Shown here in pieces: positions 1-7,400 of a stretch of 64,000 nucleotides of DNA. Numbering within the stretch: the first letter of the stretch is position 1; every line of letters starts with the position of its first letter. Both the position numbers and the translations under genes were made by a program. The DNA comes from Polyangiaceae bacterium. GTDB taxonomy: Bacteria > Myxococcota_A > Polyangia > Polyangiales > Polyangiaceae. The notes below the pieces were generated by a model. That model saw only the letters and a list, made by a program, of their open reading frames with translations. It had not been told where the DNA came from and did no database searches. Location of the stretch: contig JAHBVX010000001.1 of assembly GCA_019637295.1 (NCBI GenBank), forward strand, positions 161,501 through 225,500, given 5' to 3'.

Positions 1-187
1 CGCAGCCCGTCGCCGCGAGGCTCGCGGCGAGGGTGGCCCCGAAGGCGACCAGGGCCGCGCGGCTCATGCGCCGCCCGGGAGCAGGGACCTGCGGTGCAGT
101 GCTCAACGCACCACCACAAAAGGGACACGCGTCGTCCGCGCTCCAAACATGCCGACTGCACTGTGCACAAGGAATCAAGCTCATCAT
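1..187 (-). CDS. Zinc-ribbon/YGxPP-family small protein, fourth tandem copy (C-terminus off the window)
   Basis: The first 62 residues are readable from an ATG at 187 (a second in-frame ATG follows at 184) before the window ends. They show the same plan as the three genes upstream: a Cys4 ribbon (PCAQCSRHV, then CPFCGG), the segment GRRMSRAALVAFGATLAAS and a Cys (AATGC) where a lipobox would be. A GGAG-like ribosome site (ACGGAGATGG) precedes it, and the gap to the upstream paralog is 25 bp, so it belongs to the same operon. The Gly-rich linker and the expected C-terminal YGxPP motif lie beyond the window. Function is unknown. By analogy to its siblings it is a candidate substrate of the radical SAM enzyme at the head of the operon. 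Confidence 0.8.
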   Translation of the reverse strand, partial: MMSLIPCAQCSRHVWSADDACPFCGGALSTAPQVPAPGRRMSRAALVAFGATLAASLAATGC

Positions 188-212
188 CCATCTCCGTTCT
201 TCTGTCAGATCT

Positions 213-575
213 TCAGCCGCCGTCCGGCGGGATACCGTAGGGCGGCGCGATGCTGCCGCCTGAGCCACCCTCGCCGGCACTGCCCGCCGAGCCCCCGGAG
301 CCCGCGTCGGTTCCGCCGCTTCCCTGTCCGCCGGAAGACGAGCCGCCGGACGCGCCCGCGCCGCCGGTCCCGCCGCCGTCGTCATCCGAGCCGCACGCGG
401 TGGTGGCTACGCTGGCCGCCAAGGTCGCGCCAAACGCGACGAGCGCCGCGCGGCTCAAGCGCCGGGCTGGCTGGGCGGGCGCGGCAGCCGACGTGAGGGC
501 GCCGCCGCAGAACGGGCACGCCGGGTCTTCGCCACGCACATGGCGATTGCACTCCGAACAAGGCTTCAAGGTCAT
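213..575 (-). CDS. Zinc-ribbon/YGxPP-family small protein, third tandem copy
   Basis: This is a 120-residue protein starting at the ATG at 575, which has a strong GGAGG 6 nt upstream. It has a Cys4 ribbon (CSECNRHV and CPFCGG), then ARRLSRAALVAFGATLAAS, a Cys in TTACGSDDD, a Gly/Ser/Ala/Asp linker and the C-terminal end IAPPYGIPPDGG. The conserved parts are the two ends, and the middle is low complexity. The open frame continues upstream without a stop into the preceding paralog, so an automatic call could merge both into one 273-residue protein. The internal ATG, its ribosome site and the full N-terminal ribbon argue for a separate start. The twin Arg before the hydrophobic stretch resembles a Tat/lipoprotein signal preceded by a cytoplasmic ribbon. 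The function is not known. I infer it is a modified or exported peptide precursor. Confidence 0.75.
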   Translation of the reverse strand: MTLKPCSECNRHVRGEDPACPFCGGALTSAAAPAQPARRLSRAALVAFGATLAASVATTACGSDDDGGGTGGAGASGGSSSGGQGSGGTDAGSGGSAGSAGEGGSGGSIAPPYGIPPDGG

Positions 576-591
576 GCGGCCTCCTTCTCCC

Positions 592-1034
592 TCACGGGGG
601 CAGACCATACGGCGGGGCGAACCCACCCCCGCCCGACGCGCCCGCGCTGCCGCGCTCCCGCCCGCGCCCGCGCTCCGCTCGCGCCCGCAGCTCCCGCTCG
701 CGCCCGCGCTCCCGCTCGCGCCCGCGCTCCGCCCGCGCCCGCGCTCGCGCGCCACCGCTCCGCCGCCGCTTCCGCCCGCGCCGCCGCTTCCGCCCGCGCC
801 GCCGCTTCCGCCCGCGCCGCCGCCCCCGTCACTGCTCGAGCCGCCGCAACCCGCCGCAACGCTGGCAGCGAAGGTAGCGCCGAACGCCAAGATCGCGGCG
901 CGACTCAGGCGCCGCGTGGCGCTCGGGATCTGCGGCGTCGTCGACGGTAAGCCGCCGCAGAACGGACAGCGGGCCTCGCTCGCGCGCACGTGGCGCGAGC
1001 ACTCGGCGCACGGAACGAGCGTGAACTCACTCAT
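592..1034 (-). CDS. Zinc-ribbon/YGxPP-family small protein, second tandem copy, reading frame disrupted in the linker
   Basis: The ATG at 1034 overlaps the stop of the preceding gene (ATGA), suggesting coupled translation. Residues 1-60 are a clean family member: CAECSRHV, CPFCGG, TRRLSRAAILAFGATFAAS and AAGCGG. After about 25 residues of Gly/Ser/Ala linker the frame turns Arg-rich (residues about 90-145), which is unlike any sibling. The expected C-terminus GFAPPYGLPP followed by TGA (592-594) is present but in another frame. The start frame instead reads on into the next gene. At least one net indel in the GC-rich repeat is needed to restore a normal protein of about 145 residues. It could be a sequencing error in low-complexity DNA, a real inactivating mutation, or slippage-based variation. 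The sequence alone cannot decide. Confidence 0.6.
763..816. repeat. Three direct 18-bp repeats in a coding linker
   Basis: Three identical 18-bp units starting at 763, 781 and 799 encode a GGAGGS-type linker on the minus strand. They sit at the point after which the reading frame of the host gene becomes disturbed, so replication or sequencing slippage here is plausible. Confidence 0.85.
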
Positions 1035-1471
1035 GGCTGCGGTGGTCCGCCGTACAGCGAGGCGGCACCCGCGCTGCCCGAGTCCTCATCGCCGCCGTCC
1101 ACGGGCGGTCCGCCGTAGAGCGGCCCCGCCGCCCCGATCCCGCCGTTGCCCGCTTCCCCTGCCGCGCCCGCGTTGCCGCCGCTCGACGCGCCGCCGCTCG
1201 ACGCGCCGCCGCTCGACGCGCCGCCGCTCGACGCGCCGCCGCTCGACGCGCCGCCCGTGCCGCCTCCGCCGTCGTCGTCCGAGCCACACGCCGTGGTCGC
1301 CAGGCTGGCGGCCAGGGTCGCGCCGAACGCGACCAACGCGGCACGACCGAGCCGGCGGCCGGGTAGCGGTACTACCGGCGCCGTGGACAGCGCTCCGCCA
1401 CAAAACGGACAGGCGGGCTCGTGGCTGCGAACGTGACGACTGCACTCACCACACGGGACGAGACTCGGCAT
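1031..1471 (-). CDS. Zinc-ribbon/YGxPP-family small protein, first tandem copy
   Basis: This 146-residue protein begins 3 nt after the stop of the radical SAM gene, with AGGAG just before that stop. The ribbon uses C7, C10, C21 and C24, with H13 in CSRHV. Residues about 38-55 are GRRLGRAALVAFGATLAAS, followed by TTACGSDDD and a linker containing five GGASS repeats. The C-terminal 35 residues carry the core motif twice: GPLYGGPPVDGG and, at the very end, SLYGGPPQP. Being directly coupled to the enzyme gene, it is the best candidate substrate for it. Known ribbon-containing lipoproteins do not normally place a folded ribbon in front of the signal segment. I do not recognise a named family, and the RiPP-precursor role is inferred from context and from the conserved C-terminus. 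Confidence 0.8.
   Translation of the reverse strand: MPSLVPCGECSRHVRSHEPACPFCGGALSTAPVVPLPGRRLGRAALVAFGATLAASLATTACGSDDDGGGGTGGASSGGASSGGASSGGASSGGASSGGNAGAAGEAGNGGIGAAGPLYGGPPVDGGDEDSGSAGAASLYGGPPQP
1181..1255. repeat. Five direct 15-bp repeats (coding minisatellite)
   Basis: The unit gctcgacgcgccgcc occurs five times in a row (1181, 1196, 1211, 1226, 1241). On the minus strand it encodes the GGASS repeats of the first YGxPP-family protein. A 15-bp unit keeps the frame, so copy-number change would vary linker length only. Confidence 0.9.
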
Positions 1472-1474
1472 GAC

Positions 1475-2776
1475 TCACTGCTCCTGTTTCGCGTTGGGAT
1501 CGTCCTCGAGCACGAGCTCGAAGTTTCCATGGTCGAAGGGCTCCCCGGGCGCGGCCAGCTTCTGCACGATGCGCTCGCGCTTGCCCTCCCGCTGCATCTC
1601 GAGGGCGCGGTGATGGCAATACGGGTTGTTGCCCGCCTTGCCGAACAGCGTGAAGCCCGTCCAGGTGCACCCGGCGCGGCACACATCGGCGTAGTAGCAG
1701 GTCCGGCAGTACCCCCAGAGATCATCCACGGTGCGGTCCCGCGTGTAGCGCAGCGGCGTCGAGCGCTCCCAGATGTCCTTCAGCCTCGCGTCCCGGATGT
1801 TGCCCCCCGTCCAGGCGTTCGTCGGCAGCGACGGGCAGCCCTTGATGGAGCCATCGGCCTCGATGCCGAGCGTCGAGCGGCCCGCGCCGCAGCTGGCCAT
1901 GTGGCCTCGCGGCATCTTGCCGCGCAGCGCGGTCTCGTAGGGGCCGAAGTAGCCGATGTTGTTGCCCGGCCAGATGCGCACCTTCAGCTCGTCCGCGCGC
2001 TCCTTCAGCGCGCCGAGCATCGGGAACAGTTCGAGTAGATCGTACGGCTGCAAGAGCACGTCGGGCTCGTCCGCGGCGCGACCCATCGCGACCGTGAGCT
2101 GGATCTGCCAGCTGTGTACGCCGCGTGCGGCGATGGTCTCGAGCACCGACGGCATCTCCGGCTGGCTGAGTCGATTGATCTGCGTGTTCGCCGAGACGCG
2201 CACGCCGCACTCGGCGAGGTTCTCGAGCGCCGCGAGTGCGGACCGATACGACCCCTTCACGCCGCGCAGTCGGTCGTGAGTGTCTTCTTCGCCGTCCACC
2301 GAGACGCTGACGCTCTGCAGGCCTGCGTCCGCGGCCATGCGCGCCCGCTCCTTGCTGATGCCGCGCCCGCCGGTCGTCATGGTGGCCTGCATGCCGCGCT
2401 TGCGGATCTCGCGCACGATGTCGACCCAGTCATCGCGCAGGTACGCCTCACCGCCGATGATGGTCACCTCTTTGACGTCGAGGTCCGCCATCTGCCGCAC
2501 GAGGTCGAGACACTCCTCGGTCGACAGCTCCTCGGGCCGAGCGTGACCGGCGCGGGAGCCGCAGTGGCGGCAGGCCAGGTCACAGGCCAGCGTGATCTCC
2601 CACACCGCGTAGATGGGCCGCCAGCGGACGTCGATCTCGCGGGTCTGCTCGAGCAGCGGCAAGCGGCGCTGGGGCGGCGCCGCGATGGGGGCGACGGGCA
2701 GGTGACGCGGACGCTTCTCGAGCAAGAGCGCGGTGCGCTCTGCGGGATCGAGAGGATCCGGTCCGCGCAACGTCAC
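1475..2776 (-). CDS. Radical SAM/SPASM peptide-maturase-like enzyme
   Basis: This 433-residue enzyme starts at a GTG. The radical SAM cluster motif CxxxCxxC is at C65, C69 and C72, and GGE is at about 108-110. The C-terminal SPASM domain is canonical: C296, C314, C357, C360, C366, C370 and C387, with spacing CX2CX5CX3C in the middle, so it should hold two auxiliary 4Fe-4S clusters. SPASM enzymes of this size typically modify ribosomally made peptides (PqqE, sactipeptide and cyclophane maturases), others act on sulfatases. The four small paralogs that follow immediately on the same strand, sharing a C-terminal YGxPP motif, are the obvious candidate substrates. An FNR-like palindrome lies 50 bp upstream of the start. 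No peptidase, RRE-type protein or transporter is visible next to it. The reaction is unknown, while the fold assignment is secure. Confidence 0.9.
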   Translation of the reverse strand: MTLRGPDPLDPAERTALLLEKRPRHLPVAPIAAPPQRRLPLLEQTREIDVRWRPIYAVWEITLACDLACRHCGSRAGHARPEELSTEECLDLVRQMADLDVKEVTIIGGEAYLRDDWVDIVREIRKRGMQATMTTGGRGISKERARMAADAGLQSVSVSVDGEEDTHDRLRGVKGSYRSALAALENLAECGVRVSANTQINRLSQPEMPSVLETIAARGVHSWQIQLTVAMGRAADEPDVLLQPYDLLELFPMLGALKERADELKVRIWPGNNIGYFGPYETALRGKMPRGHMASCGAGRSTLGIEADGSIKGCPSLPTNAWTGGNIRDARLKDIWERSTPLRYTRDRTVDDLWGYCRTCYYADVCRAGCTWTGFTLFGKAGNNPYCHHRALEMQREGKRERIVQKLAAPGEPFDHGNFELVLEDDPNAKQEQ

Positions 2777-2819
2777 GAAGGGCTCACGCTAGCAAGGGCA
2801 ATACCAACAGCCAAGTGCA

Positions 2820-2833
2820 ATGATTTCCGTCAT
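2820..2833. promoter_or_regulatory. FNR-spaced palindrome upstream of the radical SAM operon
   Basis: The sequence reads ATGAT-TTCC-GTCAT, one mismatch from the exact ATGAC-N4-GTCAT seen at 31871 and 38902. Its centre is about 50 bp upstream of the radical SAM start codon, matching a class II activator position if transcription begins some 10 bp before the start codon. Binding by the Crp/Fnr protein at 38.1 kb is inferred. Confidence 0.5.
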
Positions 2834-2895
2834 GTCCAGCGGCGGACGTGTGCCCGAACGTGCCACACCCCTGGCGGCGGGGTCGCGGACGCCCC

Positions 2896-3897
2896 TCAGA
2901 GGTTCTCTCGGCAGCAGAGCACGCCGCCGGTGCTGCCTGTCCCGAAGCGAGTGACGTTGTTGGCTTCGCTCGAGCTCGAGCTGCCGCAGCTCCAGCCCGC
3001 TGGGCAATCCCCGAGGCCGTTGCCAATCGCTCGGTTGAGCGGGCTGCAGCCGTTCAGTCCGCCGCTGAACCCGTAGCCGGTGGTCCCGCAGCCCACCACG
3101 TTGTTCGTGCCCGTCGCGCTGCAGCTCGTGCCGTTGCTCGTGGACTGGCGGGTCGCCCAGAATCCAGTCGCCGTGGTGCAGCCCGCCGCGCGGGCGGTGA
3201 CGTCGGCGGAGCCGTTGCACACGCGCCAACCCTCCGCGCATAGATCCGCCACGCTGCAGCCGGTGCCGCTCGCGTTGCTGCTGTCGTCCCCGGCGTTGCG
3301 TCCACACTGCGGCGTCATCGACGCCGTCGTCTTGACGCCCGCTACCGAGAAGCCGCCGGCGCAGGCCGCGATGTTCGGGAAGCTCGTGAGGTTGGTGTAG
3401 CCCTCACGCTGTCCGTCGGAGCAACCCACCGCGGACACGGTGCCACCCGTGCCGCCCGTGCCGACGATGCCGCCGGTTCCGCCGGTGTTGCCGCCGCCGG
3501 TCCCGCCCGTCGCGCCAGCCATCCCGCCGCTGCCCCCCGACGGCGCGCCCGCCGAACCGCCGGTGTTCGCGCCACCGGTCCCGATGCCACCCGCACCGCC
3601 GGTTTCCGCACCGCCCGCTCCGGCGGCGCCGCCGCTGCCGCTCGCCGCCGCGCTGCCCGCGCTGCCGCCGGTGCTGCCCGCGCTGCCGCCGGTGCTGCCC
3701 GCGACTCCTCCGGCGCTCGCGTCTTGACCGCCGGCGCCGGCGCTGGTCCCTCCCGTCCCGCTGCCCGCAGCGGCTCCGCCCGAGCCGCCGCCTCCGCCGC
3801 TGCCGCCGGTGAGCCCAGAGTCATCCGAGCTGCCGCAGGCCAGCGCCAGGGTGAGCCCAACCAACGAGAACAGTGACGTGTGAGCGAGCCGAGCCAT
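2896..3897 (-). CDS. Lipoprotein with Gly-rich linker and C-terminal Cys-rich domain
   Basis: This is a 333-residue exported protein. Residues 1-21 form a signal peptide ending in LALAC, a tolerable lipobox. Residues about 22-150 are a Gly/Ala/Thr/Ser linker of GGTGG and GGSAG repeats. The last 180 residues form a Cys-rich globular domain starting VGCSDGQREGY, with more than ten Cys that probably pair as disulfides. The latter kind of domain recurs in large myxobacterial secretomes, and its role is unknown to me. The gene is transcribed toward the radical SAM operon, with a 119-bp gap that holds that operon's predicted operator. Likely anchored in the outer or inner membrane with the Cys-rich head displayed. 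Confidence 0.8.
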   Translation of the reverse strand: MARLAHTSLFSLVGLTLALACGSSDDSGLTGGSGGGGGSGGAAAGSGTGGTSAGAGGQDASAGGVAGSTGGSAGSTGGSAGSAAASGSGGAAGAGGAETGGAGGIGTGGANTGGSAGAPSGGSGGMAGATGGTGGGNTGGTGGIVGTGGTGGTVSAVGCSDGQREGYTNLTSFPNIAACAGGFSVAGVKTTASMTPQCGRNAGDDSSNASGTGCSVADLCAEGWRVCNGSADVTARAAGCTTATGFWATRQSTSNGTSCSATGTNNVVGCGTTGYGFSGGLNGCSPLNRAIGNGLGDCPAGWSCGSSSSSEANNVTRFGTGSTGGVLCCRENL

Positions 3898-3964
3898 GGC
3901 GGCAGTATAGCTCCATCACGGTCGCGGGGTCGGCCTCGGCGCGCTGTCGCGCTAGATTTCTCTC

Positions 3965-4474
3965 ATGAGCGATGGAGGCGCGCGGGTCCGGGGGCTGTAT
4001 CACGCCCTCGACGAGCAGGTCCGGCCGCTCTTGGCCCGCCACGCCGACCGCCTGGGCTGCCGGCGCGGCTGCGCGCACTGCTGCATCGACGGACTGACGG
4101 TGCTCCAGCTCGAAGCCGACCGTATCGTTGCGGCGCACGCTGAGTTGCTTCGGACCGAGGCGCCCGCGCCCGCGGGGCGCTGCGCGTTGCTGGACGCCGA
4201 GGGTGCATGTCGAGTCTACGAGGTTCGTCCGTACGTGTGCCGGACGCAGGGCTTGCCGCTGCGCTGGTTCGAGGAGGACGAGGCCAGCGGCGAGATCCAC
4301 GAGTATAGAGACATCTGTCCCATCAACCTCGAGGGACCCGCGCTCGCAACGCTCGGTGACGAGGAGCTCTGGACCCTGGGGCCCTTCGAGGAGCACCTGC
4401 TCGACGCGAACCTCGAGCTGTTTGGTCACGACCGGCGCGTCGCGCTGCGCGACCTGTTCGCCAAGCGCTGCTGA
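3965..4474 (+). CDS. YkgJ-family CxxCxxCC metal-cluster protein
   Basis: This is a 169-residue cytoplasmic protein starting at ATG. The N-terminal motif CRRGCAHCC (residues about 32-41) and later Cys residues (CALLDAEGACRVYEVRPYVCR, and an isolated DICP) match the UPF0153/YkgJ family, which is predicted to bind Zn or an Fe-S cluster through these conserved Cys. No enzymatic activity is established for most members. It ends 20 bp before the alpha-2-macroglobulin gene on the same strand, so the two may be co-transcribed. Nothing in the sequence shows a functional link. Confidence 0.85.
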   Translation: MSDGGARVRGLYHALDEQVRPLLARHADRLGCRRGCAHCCIDGLTVLQLEADRIVAAHAELLRTEAPAPAGRCALLDAEGACRVYEVRPYVCRTQGLPLRWFEEDEASGEIHEYRDICPINLEGPALATLGDEELWTLGPFEEHLLDANLELFGHDRRVALRDLFAKRC

Positions 4475-4494
4475 AGCGTGCATGATCGCGGCTC

Positions 4495-7400
4495 ATGGCG
4501 GAGCCGCCCCTCGAGTCCGACATCCCCTGGCTCGGCAGTCGTCGCTTCTGGGTTGCGTGCCTCGTCGTTCTCACCGTGGTGCTCGTGTGGTCGGGGCGCG
4601 TGTTGCGCGGGTACTTGCGGGGGGAGCCGGGCGTCGTCGCGTTCGTCTCGCTCGACGCGGATCTCAGCGTGGAGCCTGGTCGAGCCATGAAAGTTCGCGT
4701 GCAAGCGCGCGATCTGCGCGACGGCGCACCGCTCCCAGCGGAGGCCGCCGCCATCGGCATCCACACGGGCGAGGAGACGCAGCTACTGCTCGAGGGCCGC
4801 ACGGACCCGCACGGCGAGTGGCTCGCGGAGGTCACCCTGCCGGAACCGCTGCCGGACGGTCTCCGCGAGCTGGTCGCGTGGCTTCCGGGCCGCAGCGAGG
4901 CCACGCGGGTCGGTCTCGACTTACAGCGAGCTCCGCGATCGAGCACGCACCTCTCGACCGACAAGCCCTGGTATCAACCGGGCCAGACGATCCACGCGCG
5001 CGCGTTGACCCTCGGCAGCGATCAACGACCGCTCGCCGGTCAGGAGGTCGTGTTCGAGCTCCTCGATCCCGACGAGACCAAGATCTTCCGCGAGACCCGC
5101 AAGACGTCGGAGTTTGGCATCGCACACGTCGACCTGCCGCTCGCGGGTGAGGTGCGGCTCGGTACGTACCAAGTCTCGGTGCTCAGTCCGCGCGCTTACG
5201 CCGTGACGCACCTCGAGGTGAAGCGCTACCTGCTCCCCAAGGCCAAGGCAGAGCTCTTGCTCGAGCCGCAGCAGGGTGAGACCGCGACCGGCACGGTCCG
5301 CGCGAGCTTCGTGTTCGGGCGCCCGCTGGTCGGGGCGGCGGTGAAGCTCCACGCGGCGTCGTCCGAGGGGGCGCTCTTGGGCGAAGGCGTCACTGACGCC
5401 AACGGGGAGCACCGCTTCACCGTTCGCACGGCTGCTCACTTGTCCAAGCTCGTCGCCGTGGTTCAGGGTGAAGACGCGCCGCCCGTGCAGGCGACCGCGC
5501 CGCTCGCGCCGCGGGGCGACCTCCCTACGCTCGAGGCCTTCGTCGAGGGCGGCGTTCCGGTCAGCGGCGTCGACAATCTGGTGTACTTGGTGGCCGGCGG
5601 GCGCGGGGGGGCTGCCCTGGCGGGGGAGGTGCGCGTCGAGCCCGGTGGGCACACGGCGCGCGTCGGTGAGAAGGGCCTCGGGACCTTGTTGCTCCGCTTC
5701 GAGCCCAACGCGCCCTACACCCTCACCTTCACGGACGAGCGTGGTCGCCGAGCGAGCACCACGTTGAAGCTGCGGGTGAGCTCCTGGCAACGTCCCCACG
5801 AGCTCCTGCTGCGCACGGCTCGCCCTGTCCTTCCGGCGGGGCAGCGCGTGCCGGTGCGGCTCCTGACGCGTGTCGAGCGATCGTGTCACGGAGCGCTGTC
5901 GCTCTGGCGGGGCCCACTGCTGCTCGCCACCGGCCAAGGCCGCGTCACCGGCGGAGCCGGCGAGATCACGCTCACGGTCCCACGCGTCAGCGGTTTGGTG
6001 GAGCTGCGCGCCGAGTGCTTCGGAGCGAAGGGTGAACGCTGGACCGGCTCGCGGGTGGCGCTGGTCTCGGGGCACGAGCTGACCGTGTCTGCCTCGTTCG
6101 TCGAGCAGCCCTCGCCGCCGGGTGGCACTGCGTTGCTGGACGTCTCGGTGCTCAGCAGCGGACAGCCCACTCGGGCCGCGCTCGGCCTCTCGGCCGTGGA
6201 CGAGGCGTTCTTCCTGCTGGCGGACGAGCGACCGGATCAGCTCGCGCGCTTCTTCCGCGTCGAGCAGTGGCTCCGTCACGGCGCCCGGTCGGGCTACGAT
6301 GATCACTTCCAGTCACCTGCGGATCCCCGGTTCGACCCCGCGGCGCCTGGCGTCCTCGACGATCCAGCCGCACCCGAGGACCTCACCGCGATCGCGCTGG
6401 CGGTGGCGAGCCAGCGGTTGACCCGGCTTCCGAGTTACTACGACGCCCAGGATGCGGCGCGCATCCCCTGGGAGGCGAAGCGCCGTGCGCACCGGCTCGG
6501 GGGCGTCGCCGTGCTGGTGGCGCTCGGGCTCGCGGGGCTGGCGATGGGAGCGGTGCTCGCGTACGGCGTGCGGCGAGTGCGCCGCGCCGCGCCGATGCCG
6601 AGCGTACACCCCGCCGAGGAGCAGCACTTCAGCCGCGCGATGCTGCGCTTGGGCGGCCTCTGGGTGCTCGGTCCCTGGCTGCCGCTGGTCTCCGTGCGGG
6701 TGCTGGTCGGGGAGCGCGCGCTCTCACGCTGGCGGCCCGATCACGTCTCCGATCTCACCGTGGCTGCGGTTTGGCTGGTCACCGCGCTCGGGGTCGCGGC
6801 CGCGCAGCTCTGGGCCATAGGCTCGAGCCGTCGCACCGCCGTGGGCGCGCGTTACCCCGCGCTCGGTCGGCTGCTTCCACTTCTTCCCGTCGCGGGGCTA
6901 CTGGTCAGCGGCAGCTTGCTCGCGGTGCTCCTGACGGACGGTCGCGTGTATGAGCGCTTGCTCGAGCGCCCGATCCGCTTCGGTATGGTGCTGCTCGGCA
7001 TGGTGCTCTTGTGGCAGCTGACCTTCGGGGTCCTGGCGCTCGTCCGTCGCGCGGCGCTCGACGTCACCACCCGCGGGCGCCGGGTGTGGCTGCTCACGAG
7101 CCGAGCGGTGCTCCTCGGGCTGCCGCTCACGCTCGTCGGGCTTGGTCTGCTGGCTCACGAAGACTACCTGCGCGGCGTCGCGCCCCCCCACGAGTTCGAG
7201 GACGAGCGCAACGAGGAGGGCCTCATGGGGACGCGCGCCAAGGGCGAACAGGGCTCGATGGGTCGCCGCTACGCGGTGGCCGGCCCTGCGGGCGGACCGA
7301 GCCGCGACCCGCCTCGCGTTCGCAGCTACTTCCCCGAGACGCTGCTCTGGTTGCCAGAGGTCGTCACCCACGCGGATGGGCGGATGCGGCTCGAGATCCC

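Noticed and set aside
213-1034. A single 273-residue protein with two zinc ribbons
   Set aside because: The second ribbon starts at its own ATG with GGAGG, and the lost C-terminal motif of the first copy is visible in another frame. A fusion product remains possible only if the frame break is real.
1174-1260. Regular short repeats that could suggest a CRISPR or regulatory array
   Set aside because: They are contiguous 15-bp direct repeats without spacers, in frame, and encode a Gly/Ala/Ser linker.
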